A stretch of 33,636 bases of DNA from an uncultured Magnetospirillum sp. (GCF_903853455.1 NZ_CAINTR010000140.1:1-33636), one strand, 5' to 3'; positions 9,140 through 16,816 are shown, counted from the stretch's first letter. The notes: generated by a model from the letters alone, not told the origin. Numbers and translations: made by a program.

Positions 9140-9153
9140 CCGTCGTCCGACGG
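9140..9153. promoter_or_regulatory. Perfect 6-2-6 palindrome in the cheA leader
   Basis: CCGTCGTCCGACGG forms two perfect 6-base arms around two bases, about 28 bases upstream of the cheA start. It lies in the 156-base gap between chpT-like and cheA, where both genes read leftward. It could be an operator for a dimeric regulator or a small RNA hairpin in the cheA leader. No specific regulator is recognised. Confidence 0.35.
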
Positions 9154-9268
9154 TTTCCATCCCAGCTTCCCCAACCGAAGTCGGGGGCGCGGTATCGACT
9201 AATAGCACGGCCCGGATGTCCTTAGAAGAACCCAAACCGAGATAAATCCGCTTCCGTAACGAATTTGT

Positions 9269-9892
9269 TCAGGCCACGATCCGGCCGCCGTCGTCCCGGC
9301 TCTCGAAGCGGAGTGTTACGCCGATTTTTTCGGCCAGACGCCGGGTGAACCAGGCCTGGGCGGCGCGGGGGCCGGCGGGGTCCGCTCCCGCCAGCAGGGC
9401 GGCTTCCGATTCGTCGCCCAGCCGGGCGCCCTTGCCGAGGAAGGCGACCGCGAGGCCGGCGGCACCGGGCGGGGCCACGGGCGTGACTTCGACCACGATC
9501 TCGCCGCCGTGCGGCAGGGAGTCGCGGGCCACCAGAATCAGGTTGAGCACCAGCCGCGCCACGTCGCCGGCCAGCCGGGGGCGGCCGCAGCTCCAGCGCA
9601 GGCTCAACCGGCCGGCGGCCCCCGCCTCGGTGGCGCGCAAGTAAGCCGCCGTCAGATCCTGCACCGCGTCGGCCGGCTGGTCGGAGCCCGCCGGCCCCAG
9701 GGCGGCGCGGAAGAATTTCAGCCGCGCCACCGCGCTGGCGGCGCTGGCCGCCACCAACTGCACCGTTTCGGCGTCGAATCCGTCCTCCAGCAGCTCCGCT
9801 CCGGCGGCGGCGGCTCCCACCGCTCCGGCCATGTCGTGGCACAGGCGGGCGCACAGCAACTCGGCATGGAGAATATCGTCGTCGTGGGTCAT
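9269..9892 (-). CDS. chpT: ChpT-like histidine phosphotransferase
   Basis: The 207-residue protein matches the alphaproteobacterial HPTransfase (PF10090) pattern, a pseudo-kinase with a DHp-like helical hairpin and a degenerate ATPase fold that relays phosphate between a hybrid kinase and response regulators. The N-terminal helix reads ELLCARLCHDMAGAVGA, with the candidate phospho-His at residue 19. A GAELLEDG segment follows, and the C-terminal part ends in a beta-rich segment with TLRFESRDDGG. No intact ATP-binding boxes are visible. In Caulobacter, ChpT links CckA to CtrA and CpdR. Its start overlaps the upstream RNA methyltransferase stop (ATGA), and cheA starts 156 bases downstream. Whether it is the true ChpT ortholog or a chemotaxis-linked paralog is unsettled. 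Confidence 0.75.
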   Translation of the reverse strand: MTHDDDILHAELLCARLCHDMAGAVGAAAAGAELLEDGFDAETVQLVAASAASAVARLKFFRAALGPAGSDQPADAVQDLTAAYLRATEAGAAGRLSLRWSCGRPRLAGDVARLVLNLILVARDSLPHGGEIVVEVTPVAPPGAAGLAVAFLGKGARLGDESEAALLAGADPAGPRAAQAWFTRRLAEKIGVTLRFESRDDGGRIVA

Positions 9893-11226
9893 CGTTTCAG
9901 CACCACCACCGCTTCCAGATGGGCCGACCAGGGGAACTGGTCGATGGGGGCGACGTCCTCGGGCCGCCAGCCGCCGTCGACCAGCAGCCGGAGGTCACGG
10001 GCCAGGGTCGCCGGATTGCACGACACCATCACCAGGGTGTGGGGGCCGCCCTTGGCGTTGGCCGGCTTGGCCAGCTCGGCGGCCTGCGGCGCGGCGCCTC
10101 CCCGTGGCGGGTCCATCACCACCGCCCGGTAGGGGATCAGCTCGTGCGCCCCCAGCGGCCGGCGGGCGAGGTCGCGGATTTCGGTGGTGACGGGAAGGCC
10201 GTCGCGGCGGATGGCGGCGTCCAGCGCCGCCAGCGGTCCCTGCTCGCCCTCGACGGCGTGGACGGCGCCGCGCCGCGACAGCGGAATGGTGAAACTGCCG
10301 CAGCCGGCATAGAGGTCGGCCATGGTCGCGGCCTCGCCCACCGCCGTCAGGACCCGCTCGACGATGGCCAGTTCGCCGCCCCGGGTCGGCTGCAGGAAGG
10401 CGCCCGGCGACGGCTCCACCATCACGCCGGCGAAGCCGACCTCGGCCGCCCGGCGGCGGGCGATGGGTTCGGCGAAGCCTCCTCCCGGCCGGCGCCAGGT
10501 CAGGCGGGCGAGGTCGGCGGTCTCGGCGAAGGCGGCCAGCTTCTCGCGGTCGAACAGGTCGAGGCGGGCCTCGGCCTCCACCAGCACGTCGAGGCCGCCT
10601 TCGGTCAGGGTGGCCACCACGTCGCCGGAGGTGCCCTCCGGCACGATCTCGGCCAGCATGACGCGCAAGGCCGGCAGCAGGGCGACCAGCGCCGGCTCCA
10701 GCAGCAGACAGCGCTCCACGTCGATCACGCTGTGGCTGGCCCGGCCGTTGAACCCGACCAGGGCGGCGCCCCGGCTGCGGGCGAAGGCGAAGGTGGCGCG
10801 GCGGCGGCTGGCCGGCGGCACCCGCACCAGCGGCAGGACGGGAATGTCGCCGAGACCCTGGCGGGCCAGTTGGGTGACCAGCAGGTCGCGTTTCCAGGTG
10901 GCATAGGACTCGTCGTCCAGATGCTGCAAGCTGCAGCCGCCGCAGCGGCCGTAATGGGGGCAGGGCGGCGCGACCCGGCCCGGTCCCGGCTCCAGCACTT
11001 CGATCAGGCTGGCGGCGAGGCCGTCGCCGCGCCGGCTCTCGATGCGGGCCAGCACCTTGTCGCCGGCCACGGTGAAGGGGACGAACACCGGCTCGCCGTC
11101 CAGGCGGGCCTGCCCGTCGCCCCGCGCTCCCACCGACTCGATGTCCAGTTCGACGGTGCGGGCGGGTGGCGGCGCGGCGCGGCCCTTGCGGGTCTGTCCG
11201 GCGGGACGGCGCGGCGGCTTCCTCAT
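9889..11226 (-). CDS. RlmD/RumA-type 23S rRNA (uracil-5-)methyltransferase
   Basis: This SAM-dependent RNA m5U methyltransferase of the TrmA/RumA family has 445 residues. A basic N-terminal tail is followed by a TRAM domain (about 22-80). Four cysteines fit a 4Fe-4S cluster: Cys89, Cys95, Cys98 (CPHYGRCGGC) and Cys173. The methyltransferase domain has FLQPT (278-282), DLYAGCGSFTIPL (304-316), MDPPRGG (371-377) and the nucleophile Cys403 in VSCNPATLARD. The iron-sulfur site and TRAM domain favour 23S rRNA (RlmD-like) over TrmA, but the exact uridine cannot be read from sequence. Its ends overlap both neighbours by four bases, placing it in the lipoprotein-methyltransferase-chpT string. Confidence 0.9.
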   Translation of the reverse strand: MRKPPRRPAGQTRKGRAAPPPARTVELDIESVGARGDGQARLDGEPVFVPFTVAGDKVLARIESRRGDGLAASLIEVLEPGPGRVAPPCPHYGRCGGCSLQHLDDESYATWKRDLLVTQLARQGLGDIPVLPLVRVPPASRRRATFAFARSRGAALVGFNGRASHSVIDVERCLLLEPALVALLPALRVMLAEIVPEGTSGDVVATLTEGGLDVLVEAEARLDLFDREKLAAFAETADLARLTWRRPGGGFAEPIARRRAAEVGFAGVMVEPSPGAFLQPTRGGELAIVERVLTAVGEAATMADLYAGCGSFTIPLSRRGAVHAVEGEQGPLAALDAAIRRDGLPVTTEIRDLARRPLGAHELIPYRAVVMDPPRGGAAPQAAELAKPANAKGGPHTLVMVSCNPATLARDLRLLVDGGWRPEDVAPIDQFPWSAHLEAVVVLKR

Positions 11227-11825
11227 TTCGGGGGGCCTCCGGCGCGGACCCGGCCGAGATCGGCGAGGAACCGGCCGAACACCTGGGAGACGCCCCGCTC
11301 CATGGCGGCGACCACGCCGTCGATCCCGCCGGAACCGACGGGGACGAGGGCGCTGTAATCCTCCAGCAGGACCAGGGTGCCGTCATGGGCGGAGACCACG
11401 CTCAACTCGATGTCCACCGCCACCTGGGAACTGTCGGCCAGATGTTCGAGGCGATGCAGCTTGCCGCGCAGGGTCCAGTCGGCAAGCACCCCCAATTCGG
11501 GCGACAGCACCCGGTCGGCGGCGCCGGCGGTGGTGAGGAAGCGGGCCAGCCGGTCCTGCAGCATCATCGCCGGCGGATCGCTCCACAGGTCGTATTTGTA
11601 GTGGGACAACGGCCCGCCATCCCGGGCGGCGACGGTGATCGCCCGTTCGTCCAGGACGCCGTCGGCGGTCAGGCGCTGGACCTCCAGCACGCCGGGCAGC
11701 GGCGGCTTGGCGAACCGGCTGGCCGCCGGTCCCGGCTCGATCCGATAGAACATGTCGGGCGGCGGCGCCGGCAAGGCGCAGGCGGCCAGCGCGAGGAGGA
11801 GGGCGATGCTTCCAAGACGTTTCAC
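11223..11825 (-). CDS. ABC-type transport auxiliary lipoprotein
   Basis: The 200-residue product belongs to the ABC auxiliary lipoprotein family (PF03886; PqiC/YmbA-like), periplasmic lipoproteins that work with MCE-type lipid transporters. A short signal peptide with lipobox LAAC (Cys16) is followed by ALPAPPPDMFYRIEPG, the typical start of the family, and later by DRLARFLTTAG and a DGTLVLLEDYSA segment. I chose GTG 11825 because it places the lipobox 16 residues in; the frame extends upstream to ATG 11924, but those codons lie in an intergenic repeat. No clear Shine-Dalgarno sequence is visible. It lies 270 bases downstream of the MlaD-type gene and overlaps the methyltransferase gene by four bases. 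Confidence 0.85.
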   Translation of the reverse strand: MKRLGSIALLLALAACALPAPPPDMFYRIEPGPAASRFAKPPLPGVLEVQRLTADGVLDERAITVAARDGGPLSHYKYDLWSDPPAMMLQDRLARFLTTAGAADRVLSPELGVLADWTLRGKLHRLEHLADSSQVAVDIELSVVSAHDGTLVLLEDYSALVPVGSGGIDGVVAAMERGVSQVFGRFLADLGRVRAGGPPK

Positions 11826-11829
11826 GAGA

Positions 11830-11877
11830 CACGGATGGATACGGAGGCCCGCGACGCGGGCCACGGATGGACACGGA
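11830..11877. repeat. Direct repeats flanking a perfect hairpin
   Basis: CACGGATGGATACGGA (11830-11845) and CACGGATGGACACGGA (11862-11877) differ at one base in 16. Between them lies a perfect 7-bp hairpin, GGCCCGC-GAC-GCGGGCC (11846-11862). The CACGGATG/ACACGGAT motif is, from memory, a widespread type of intergenic repeat in environmental proteobacteria. It directly precedes the lipoprotein start. Confidence 0.7.
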
Positions 11878-11962
11878 TCAAGCTCGGTCACGGCAATACC
11901 CTCCGTCTTCCATTTTCTCGCCATCGTTCAGTGCCAAAGGAAGAAGATTTCTGACACGAATG

Positions 11963-12070
11963 AACACGAATAAAATCGAATATCTTTCCGTGGTCATGGA
12001 GCGTCCTCACGGCTGCGCTGGTGAGCTTGCCGCATTGAGGCGCTTGTTTTTATTCGATCTTATTCGTGTC
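11963..12070. repeat. Inverted repeat with ACACGAATAA arms
   Basis: The left arm (11963-11982) and the right arm (12051-12070, TATTCGATCTTATTCGTGTC) pair at 18 of 20 positions around a 68-base loop. A further ACACGAATG copy sits at 11954-11962, next to the left arm. The arms are AT-rich against the GC-rich background. With the 11830-11877 repeat, this fills the only sizeable gap in the transport operon and looks like a small non-autonomous mobile or REP-type element. Confidence 0.7.
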
Positions 12071-12095
12071 CTAAGCCTTGTTCTTGTATCAATCC

Positions 12096-13058
12096 CTACT
12101 TCCGCGCCGGCCGATCTTCGCCGCCCTTGGTGCCGCCGATCAGCACGCCGGGATTGTCGCGGATCTGGCGGCTGAATTCATGCAGGTTGCGGGTGGTGCC
12201 GTCGAGATTGTAGGTGACCGAGTCGATGTTGCGCGACACCGCCTGGAGGGTGTGGCGCAGATCCTTCAGGCTCTGGTCGATGTTGTCCTTGTTGCCGGTC
12301 ACCGTGCTGTCGAGGCTGGCCAGCATGGAATCGATCTTGCGGCGGCTGTCCTGCAGCCCGGCCGACAACTGGGCCACGTTGGCGATGGACAGGCGGATCT
12401 GCTCGGCATTGGCCTCGGTGACCACCTTGGACGACAGCGTCCCGGTCATGCGCTCCACATCGGCGGTGATGCGCGGCGTCTTGGCCGCCAGGTCGGCGGT
12501 GACCGCCACCATGTTGCTGACCATTTCGGGGGCGTGCTTCTCCAGGATGGCTCCCAGGCTTCCCACCTGCTGGGTCAGGGAGGACAGCAGCGGCTTCAGG
12601 GCGTTCTGGTTGAGGTCGGAGACCTGCCCGGCGACGTCGTTCATGACCGCGAAGATGTTGGCGGCGGGGCCGGCGGTGATGTCGGTGCCCGGCTTCAGCA
12701 TGTCGGCGTTGGAGCCGCCCTTGATTTCCACCGCCACCGCCGCCAGGATTCCCGAGGCGGCGACATAGGCGATGGAATCCTTGGGGATCTGCCAGCCGCG
12801 CTGGACCGACAGTTCCAGGCGGAATACGGTCTTGCCGTCCCGGCGCAGCGGCTCGATGGCCTCCACCTGACCGATGTCGAAGCCCTCGTAGCTCACCTTG
12901 GTGCCGTATTTGATGCCGGCGACGTTGTCCATGCGGGTGAAGTAGGAATCGGTGGCGCCGCCGCGGCCGGTGAGCAGCGCCACCACCACCACCAGCGCCA
13001 CCAGCATGGCCAGCACGAAGCTGCCGACCACCACGTAGTTGATCCTGGAATCCTTCAT
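12096..13058 (-). CDS. MlaD-type MCE-domain lipid transport protein
   Basis: This is a periplasmic, membrane-anchored MCE protein of the MlaD family, which forms a ring that passes lipids between the ABC transporter and the outer membrane. The 320-residue product has one N-terminal membrane helix (about 8-30) and an MCE domain (about 38-115: VAGIKYGTKVSYEGFDIGQV, later YVAASGILAAVAVEIKGG). A long C-terminal helical region (about 150-300) of Asn/Gln/Leu-rich segments probably forms a coiled-coil extension. E. coli MlaD (183 residues) lacks such a long tail; this length is closer to other MCE subfamilies. The start overlaps the ATPase stop (ATGA). No mlaC gene is in the window. Confidence 0.9.
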   Translation of the reverse strand: MKDSRINYVVVGSFVLAMLVALVVVVALLTGRGGATDSYFTRMDNVAGIKYGTKVSYEGFDIGQVEAIEPLRRDGKTVFRLELSVQRGWQIPKDSIAYVAASGILAAVAVEIKGGSNADMLKPGTDITAGPAANIFAVMNDVAGQVSDLNQNALKPLLSSLTQQVGSLGAILEKHAPEMVSNMVAVTADLAAKTPRITADVERMTGTLSSKVVTEANAEQIRLSIANVAQLSAGLQDSRRKIDSMLASLDSTVTGNKDNIDQSLKDLRHTLQAVSRNIDSVTYNLDGTTRNLHEFSRQIRDNPGVLIGGTKGGEDRPARK

Positions 13059-13894
13059 GTGCGGGGCGTTCCGTCTGGCGGGGTGGAGGTGTCGCCCAAC
13101 AGCCGGCGCAGATAGGCGTCGGGATCGGGTTCGGCCTCCTCGGTGCGGCGGTTGAGCAGGTTCTGGATGCGGGTGTCGGTGCTGGCGCGGATGGCCTCGA
13201 CGGTGTCGAGCGCCAGGACCTTGCCCTTGTCCAGCACGCAGATGCGGTCGGCGATCTTGAAGGTGGAGTCGAGGTCATGGGTGACCACCACGATGCTCAT
13301 GCCCATGGCGTCGCGCAGCCGCAGGATCAGGTCGTCGATGGAGGACGCCACCACCGGGTCGAGACCGGCCGAGGGCTCGTCGCAGAACAGCACCTCGGGA
13401 TCCATGACGATGGCCCGCGCCAGGGCGGCGCGCTTGATCATGCCGCCCGACAGCTCCGCCGGCTTCAGGTTCTCGAAGCCGGCCAGGCTCACCACTTCCA
13501 GCTTCAGCCGGGTCATGATGCCGATGGTGGTGGGGTCGAGGTCGGTGTGCTCGCGCAGCGGCAGGGCGATGTTGTCGCCGATGCTCATGGAGCTGAACAG
13601 GGCGCCGGACTGGAAGGCGACGCCGGTGCGGGTGCGCAGCTTCTGCCGCTCCAACGGGGTCAGCCGGCCCAGGTCCTGGTCCAGGATGCGCACCGTCCCC
13701 GAGGTGGGCGGCATCAGCCCCAGCAGATGGTTGAGCAAGGTGGTCTTGCCCGAGCCCGACCCGCCCATGATCACCATGATCTCGCCCTGCTTCACCTCGA
13801 GGCTGACGTTATGCAGGATCTGGCGGTCGCCGTAATGGGTGTTGAGGTCGATCACCTCGACGCTGTGGGCGACGGATTGGGACGAGCGGCTCAT
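13055..13894 (-). CDS. MlaF-type lipid ABC transporter ATPase
   Basis: This is the cytoplasmic ATPase of an MlaEFD-type phospholipid transporter. The 279-residue protein has Walker A GGSGSGKTT (44-52), the Q-loop around Gln95, the signature LSGGM (148-152), Walker B VLFCDE (168-173) and switch His206 (VVVTHDLDS). A C-terminal tail of about 40 residues (QNLLNRRTEEAEPDPDAYLRRL region) is reminiscent of the MlaF tail that embraces its partner. The start at 13894 shares one base with the permease stop (TGATG); an upstream extension of the frame is a shadow of the permease gene. The stop overlaps the MCE gene start, so permease, ATPase and MCE protein are translationally coupled. Confidence 0.95.
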   Translation of the reverse strand: MSRSSQSVAHSVEVIDLNTHYGDRQILHNVSLEVKQGEIMVIMGGSGSGKTTLLNHLLGLMPPTSGTVRILDQDLGRLTPLERQKLRTRTGVAFQSGALFSSMSIGDNIALPLREHTDLDPTTIGIMTRLKLEVVSLAGFENLKPAELSGGMIKRAALARAIVMDPEVLFCDEPSAGLDPVVASSIDDLILRLRDAMGMSIVVVTHDLDSTFKIADRICVLDKGKVLALDTVEAIRASTDTRIQNLLNRRTEEAEPDPDAYLRRLLGDTSTPPDGTPRT

Positions 13895-14709
13895 CAGCGT
13901 GTCACCATGAAGACGAAGATCATGTCGGTGATGACGATGGCCGAGATGGCGTGCACCACCGAGCGGGTGGTCATGTGGCCGACGCCCTCGGCGCCGCCGC
14001 TGACCGAGGCGCCGTTGACCACGCCGACGATGGTGATCAGCACCGAGAAGATGACGCTTTTGGCCAGGCCGTGCAGCATGTCGTTCATCTGGACCAGCGA
14101 GGTGACCTCGTTGACATAGGCGCCCATGGTGCTGCCCAACTGCGGCGCGATGTAAAGGCCGGCGGTGAACAGGCCGACCAGATCGGCCCACAGGGTCAGG
14201 CAGGGCAGCATCACCATCATGGCCACCAGGGCCGGCACCACCAGGAACCGCACCGGCGACACTCCCATGACGGTGAGCGCGTCGATCTCCTGGTTGATGC
14301 GCATGGTGCCCAGCCGGGCCGCCAGCGCCGAGCCCGAACGGCCGGCGACCAGGATGCCGGTGATCAGCGGCGCGAATTCGCGCACGGTGGACATGGCGAC
14401 GCCCAGGGTCACCCGGGATTCGGCGCCGAACAGCTTCAGCGAATAGACTCCCTGGATGGCCAGCATGATGCCGATGGTGCCCGACAGCACGGTGACGATG
14501 GGCAGCGCCCCGATGCCGATCTCCATGGCCTGGGCGACCACGGGGCCAAGGCGGACCGGCTGGCGCCGCTTGCGTCCCATCGCCAGCCAGAACACGCTTT
14601 CGCCCACCAGCGCGGCGCCGAAACCGAACTCGGCGACGCCCGCCACCGCCCAGCGTCCCAGGCGATCAAGCATCTTGGTCAGTTTGTCGACGCCCAACCC
14701 CCCGGCCAC
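13894..14709 (-). CDS. MlaE-family lipid ABC transporter permease
   Basis: This integral inner-membrane permease of 271 residues belongs to the MlaE/YrbE family. It has an N-terminal amphipathic segment, about five membrane helices, and the family core AGRSGSALAARLGTMRINQEIDALTVMG (about 122-149) written here as AGRSGSALAARLG, then TMRINQEIDAL. The position after AA that is Glu in E. coli MlaE is Arg132 here. The start is GTG 14709, four bases after the STAS gene stop, with AAAGGG seven bases upstream. Unlike many relatives with a fused N-terminal STAS domain, the STAS part here is a separate, adjacent gene. The C-terminus (TTRSVVHAISAIVITDMIF) is typical. Confidence 0.93.
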   Translation of the reverse strand: MAGGLGVDKLTKMLDRLGRWAVAGVAEFGFGAALVGESVFWLAMGRKRRQPVRLGPVVAQAMEIGIGALPIVTVLSGTIGIMLAIQGVYSLKLFGAESRVTLGVAMSTVREFAPLITGILVAGRSGSALAARLGTMRINQEIDALTVMGVSPVRFLVVPALVAMMVMLPCLTLWADLVGLFTAGLYIAPQLGSTMGAYVNEVTSLVQMNDMLHGLAKSVIFSVLITIVGVVNGASVSGGAEGVGHMTTRSVVHAISAIVITDMIFVFMVTR

Positions 14710-14713
14710 CGCT

Positions 14714-15040
14714 TTACCCTTTCAAGGCCGCCTCGACGCTGTCGGCCAAGCTGAAGACCCGGTCGAGCCGCGCCAGTTGCAACACCCGGCGGACCGGGTC
14801 GCTGATCGCCGCCAGGACGAAACGTGTGCCATTCGTGCGGGCCATCTGGTAGGCCTCGACCAGACCGGCGACGCCCGAACTGTCCACATAGGTGACGGCG
14901 GACAGGTCCACCACCACCGCGCGGCGTTCGAACATCAACTCCATCAGCGCTTTGCGCAGGGCGGGACTGTGGCTGAGATCCACCTCGCCCGCCAGCGCCA
15001 TCACCATGGTTCCGTCGATTTCACTGGTGTTCAGGTTCAT
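14714..15040 (-). CDS. STAS-domain protein (anti-sigma antagonist or MlaB-like)
   Basis: The 108-residue protein is a single STAS domain. It resembles anti-sigma-factor antagonists: GEVDLSHSPALRKAL (18-32), VVVDLSAVTYVDSSGVAGL (42-60) with candidate phospho-Ser54 in DSSG, and a C-terminal helix. Two jobs fit. It could be the substrate of the upstream kinase/phosphatase protein in a partner switch, since its start overlaps that gene's stop (ATGA). Or it could be the MlaB-like partner of the downstream MlaF-type ATPase, since the permease starts four bases later. In E. coli MlaB, a Thr occupies the equivalent of Ser54 (recollection). Both roles together would make it a phosphorylation-controlled transporter subunit. 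Confidence 0.9.
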   Translation of the reverse strand: MNLNTSEIDGTMVMALAGEVDLSHSPALRKALMELMFERRAVVVDLSAVTYVDSSGVAGLVEAYQMARTNGTRFVLAAISDPVRRVLQLARLDRVFSLADSVEAALKG

Positions 15041-16704
15041 GGGCTGATCCGTTTGACCATCTGCAACAGGTTTCCGATCCCGGCCGGCGGGGCCAGGAAG
15101 TCCACCTGATCCATCACCGACCGCATCAGGTGGGTTCCCAGACCGCCCGGCCGCACCTCGTCCAGCGACCGGGGCTTGATCTTAGCCACTTCCACCGGTG
15201 GCGCGAAGTCCATAAGTCGGATGACCAGCAGATCGTCCTCGCGGTCCAGATGCAGGACGATGTCGCCTTCGCCGCCCTTATAGGCGTGGCGGATGATGTT
15301 CTGGCAGGCCTCGTCCACCGCCAGCACCATGTCCTGGGCCATGTCCGCGGGGCAGCCCAGCTCGCCCGCCACCCGCGCCACGGTGGCGCGGATCTCGCCC
15401 AGGGTCTCCGGGCGGGCGGCGTAGCTGCGCTCGAAGGCGCCCTTGGCGGCGAGGCGGCGGTCCTCGACCACCAGCAGGGTGACGTCGTCGCGCAAGGACC
15501 CGACTCCGTCCAGCGAACGCACCACCGCCGCCAGCCGCTCGGCTGCCGGCATGGCGGCGAAGGCGTCCAGCAGCGACTTGGCCCCGTCGCTGCCCAGCAT
15601 GGCGCCGTCCTTGGTGCGCACCTCGGTCAGTCCGTCGGTGAACAGGTACAGCGCGCCGCCGTCGAGTTCGACCACGCTTTCGGGGCAGCCGTCGGCGAAC
15701 AGGTCGGGAGCGATGCCCAGCGGCGGCATGCCGTCCTCGATGGCGCGGAACCCGTCGCGGCCGCGCACCAGCGGCGGCTCGTGCCCGGCATTGGCCAGCA
15801 CCACCCGGCCGGTTTTGGGGTCGAGGATGCCGGCCACCATGGTGACGAACATGCCGGCCAGCCCGGTCTCCTGCAATTCGGAATCGATGGCGGCGAGGAT
15901 GCGGCCGGGACCGTCCTCGCGCTTGGCCAGACAGCGGAAAAGGCTGGCGGTCTTGGTCATCAGCAGCGAGGCGTTCATCCCCTTGCCCGACACGTCGCCG
16001 ATGGCGAAGGCGATGCTGCCGTCGGCCAGCGGCAGAATCTCGTAGAAGTCGCCCGACACTCCGCGTGCCGGCAGATTGATGCCGTGGATCGGCGAGGCCG
16101 GAGCCTGGGGCGGCGGCAGCATGGCGCGCTGGATTTCCGAGGCCAGCACCAGTTCGCGCTTCAACCCCTCCTGCTCGGCGGCGGCGGTGACCAGACGGGT
16201 GTTGATCAGGGCCAGCGCCGACGACATGGACAGCGCCCGCAGCAATTGGGCGTCGGCCTGGGTGAAGGCGGCGCCGCCCTGCTTGTTGAACAGCTCGATG
16301 GCGCCCAGCTTCTGGCCGCGAAACGACATGGGGGCGCACAGGATCGAGCGGGTGACGAAGCCGGTGGCGGCATCGATGGCGCCGGTGAAGTCGGGGTCGT
16401 GGCGGGTGTCGCGGACCAGTTGCGGCATGTCGAGATCGACGGTGCGCCAGACGATGCCCCGGCCGGGCGCGAGGCGCAGCCCCACCACCTCGGTCGGTCC
16501 GATGCAGGCGTGGCAGACCAGTTCGCCGCTGTCGGGTTCCAGCAGGAACAGCGAGGCCGCCTCGGCTCCCAGCCGGCTGGCGACCCGCTCCAGCCCCAGG
16601 CGCAAGGTCGCCTCCACATCCTGGGATTGAGCGAAATCGCTGGTCATCTCGATCATCAGGTCGAGATGGCTGGAGGCTTCGGCGTCGGCTTTGGACTTGG
16701 GCAT
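15037..16704 (-). CDS. GAF / PP2C (SpoIIE-type) phosphatase / RsbW-like ATPase
   Basis: The 555-residue cytosolic signalling protein has three domains. GAF (about 28-175) is a likely small-molecule or redox sensor. PP2C/SpoIIE phosphatase (about 200-415) has metal ligands Asp219 (SGDFYE), Asp237 (GDVSGKG), Asp357 (FTDGLTE) and Asp406-Asp407. An RsbW-like GHKL ATPase (about 425-555) has an N-box with Glu465 and Asn469 (DEACQNIIRHA), Asp499 (MDFAPP) and GGLGTHLM. Such proteins phosphorylate and dephosphorylate a STAS partner, here presumably the next gene, which overlaps by four bases. The start at 16704 is a choice; the frame continues upstream to 16809, but that stretch is not family-like and the Shine-Dalgarno sequence is weak. 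Confidence 0.93.
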   Translation of the reverse strand: MPKSKADAEASSHLDLMIEMTSDFAQSQDVEATLRLGLERVASRLGAEAASLFLLEPDSGELVCHACIGPTEVVGLRLAPGRGIVWRTVDLDMPQLVRDTRHDPDFTGAIDAATGFVTRSILCAPMSFRGQKLGAIELFNKQGGAAFTQADAQLLRALSMSSALALINTRLVTAAAEQEGLKRELVLASEIQRAMLPPPQAPASPIHGINLPARGVSGDFYEILPLADGSIAFAIGDVSGKGMNASLLMTKTASLFRCLAKREDGPGRILAAIDSELQETGLAGMFVTMVAGILDPKTGRVVLANAGHEPPLVRGRDGFRAIEDGMPPLGIAPDLFADGCPESVVELDGGALYLFTDGLTEVRTKDGAMLGSDGAKSLLDAFAAMPAAERLAAVVRSLDGVGSLRDDVTLLVVEDRRLAAKGAFERSYAARPETLGEIRATVARVAGELGCPADMAQDMVLAVDEACQNIIRHAYKGGEGDIVLHLDREDDLLVIRLMDFAPPVEVAKIKPRSLDEVRPGGLGTHLMRSVMDQVDFLAPPAGIGNLLQMVKRISP

Positions 16705-16750
16705 GGCGCTATCATGCCTCGGCGGGCGGTCGAAATCTAACGGATACTGC

Positions 16751-16816
16751 CGGCGGCAGGGGCGCCGCCGCCCATGCGTCTGAGTAGTTTCCGAAGGGGG
16801 CGGAATCACCCCTCGG
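16751..16816. promoter_or_regulatory. Two inverted repeats in a divergent intergenic region
   Basis: The 203-base gap between the phosphatase/ATPase gene (-) and the hybrid kinase gene (+) holds a perfect 7-bp hairpin, CGGCGGC-AGGGGC-GCCGCCG (16751-16770), and an imperfect repeat with arms CCGAAGGGG (16791-16799) and CCCCTCGG (16809-16816). Divergent promoters must lie here. No clear -35/-10 pair was identified, and either repeat could be an operator. Confidence 0.35.

Noticed and set aside
15130-16740. Long + strand frame opposite the phosphatase/ATPase gene
   Set aside because: It is His/Gln/Gly-rich shadow coding with no motif; the - strand frame carries three intact domains.
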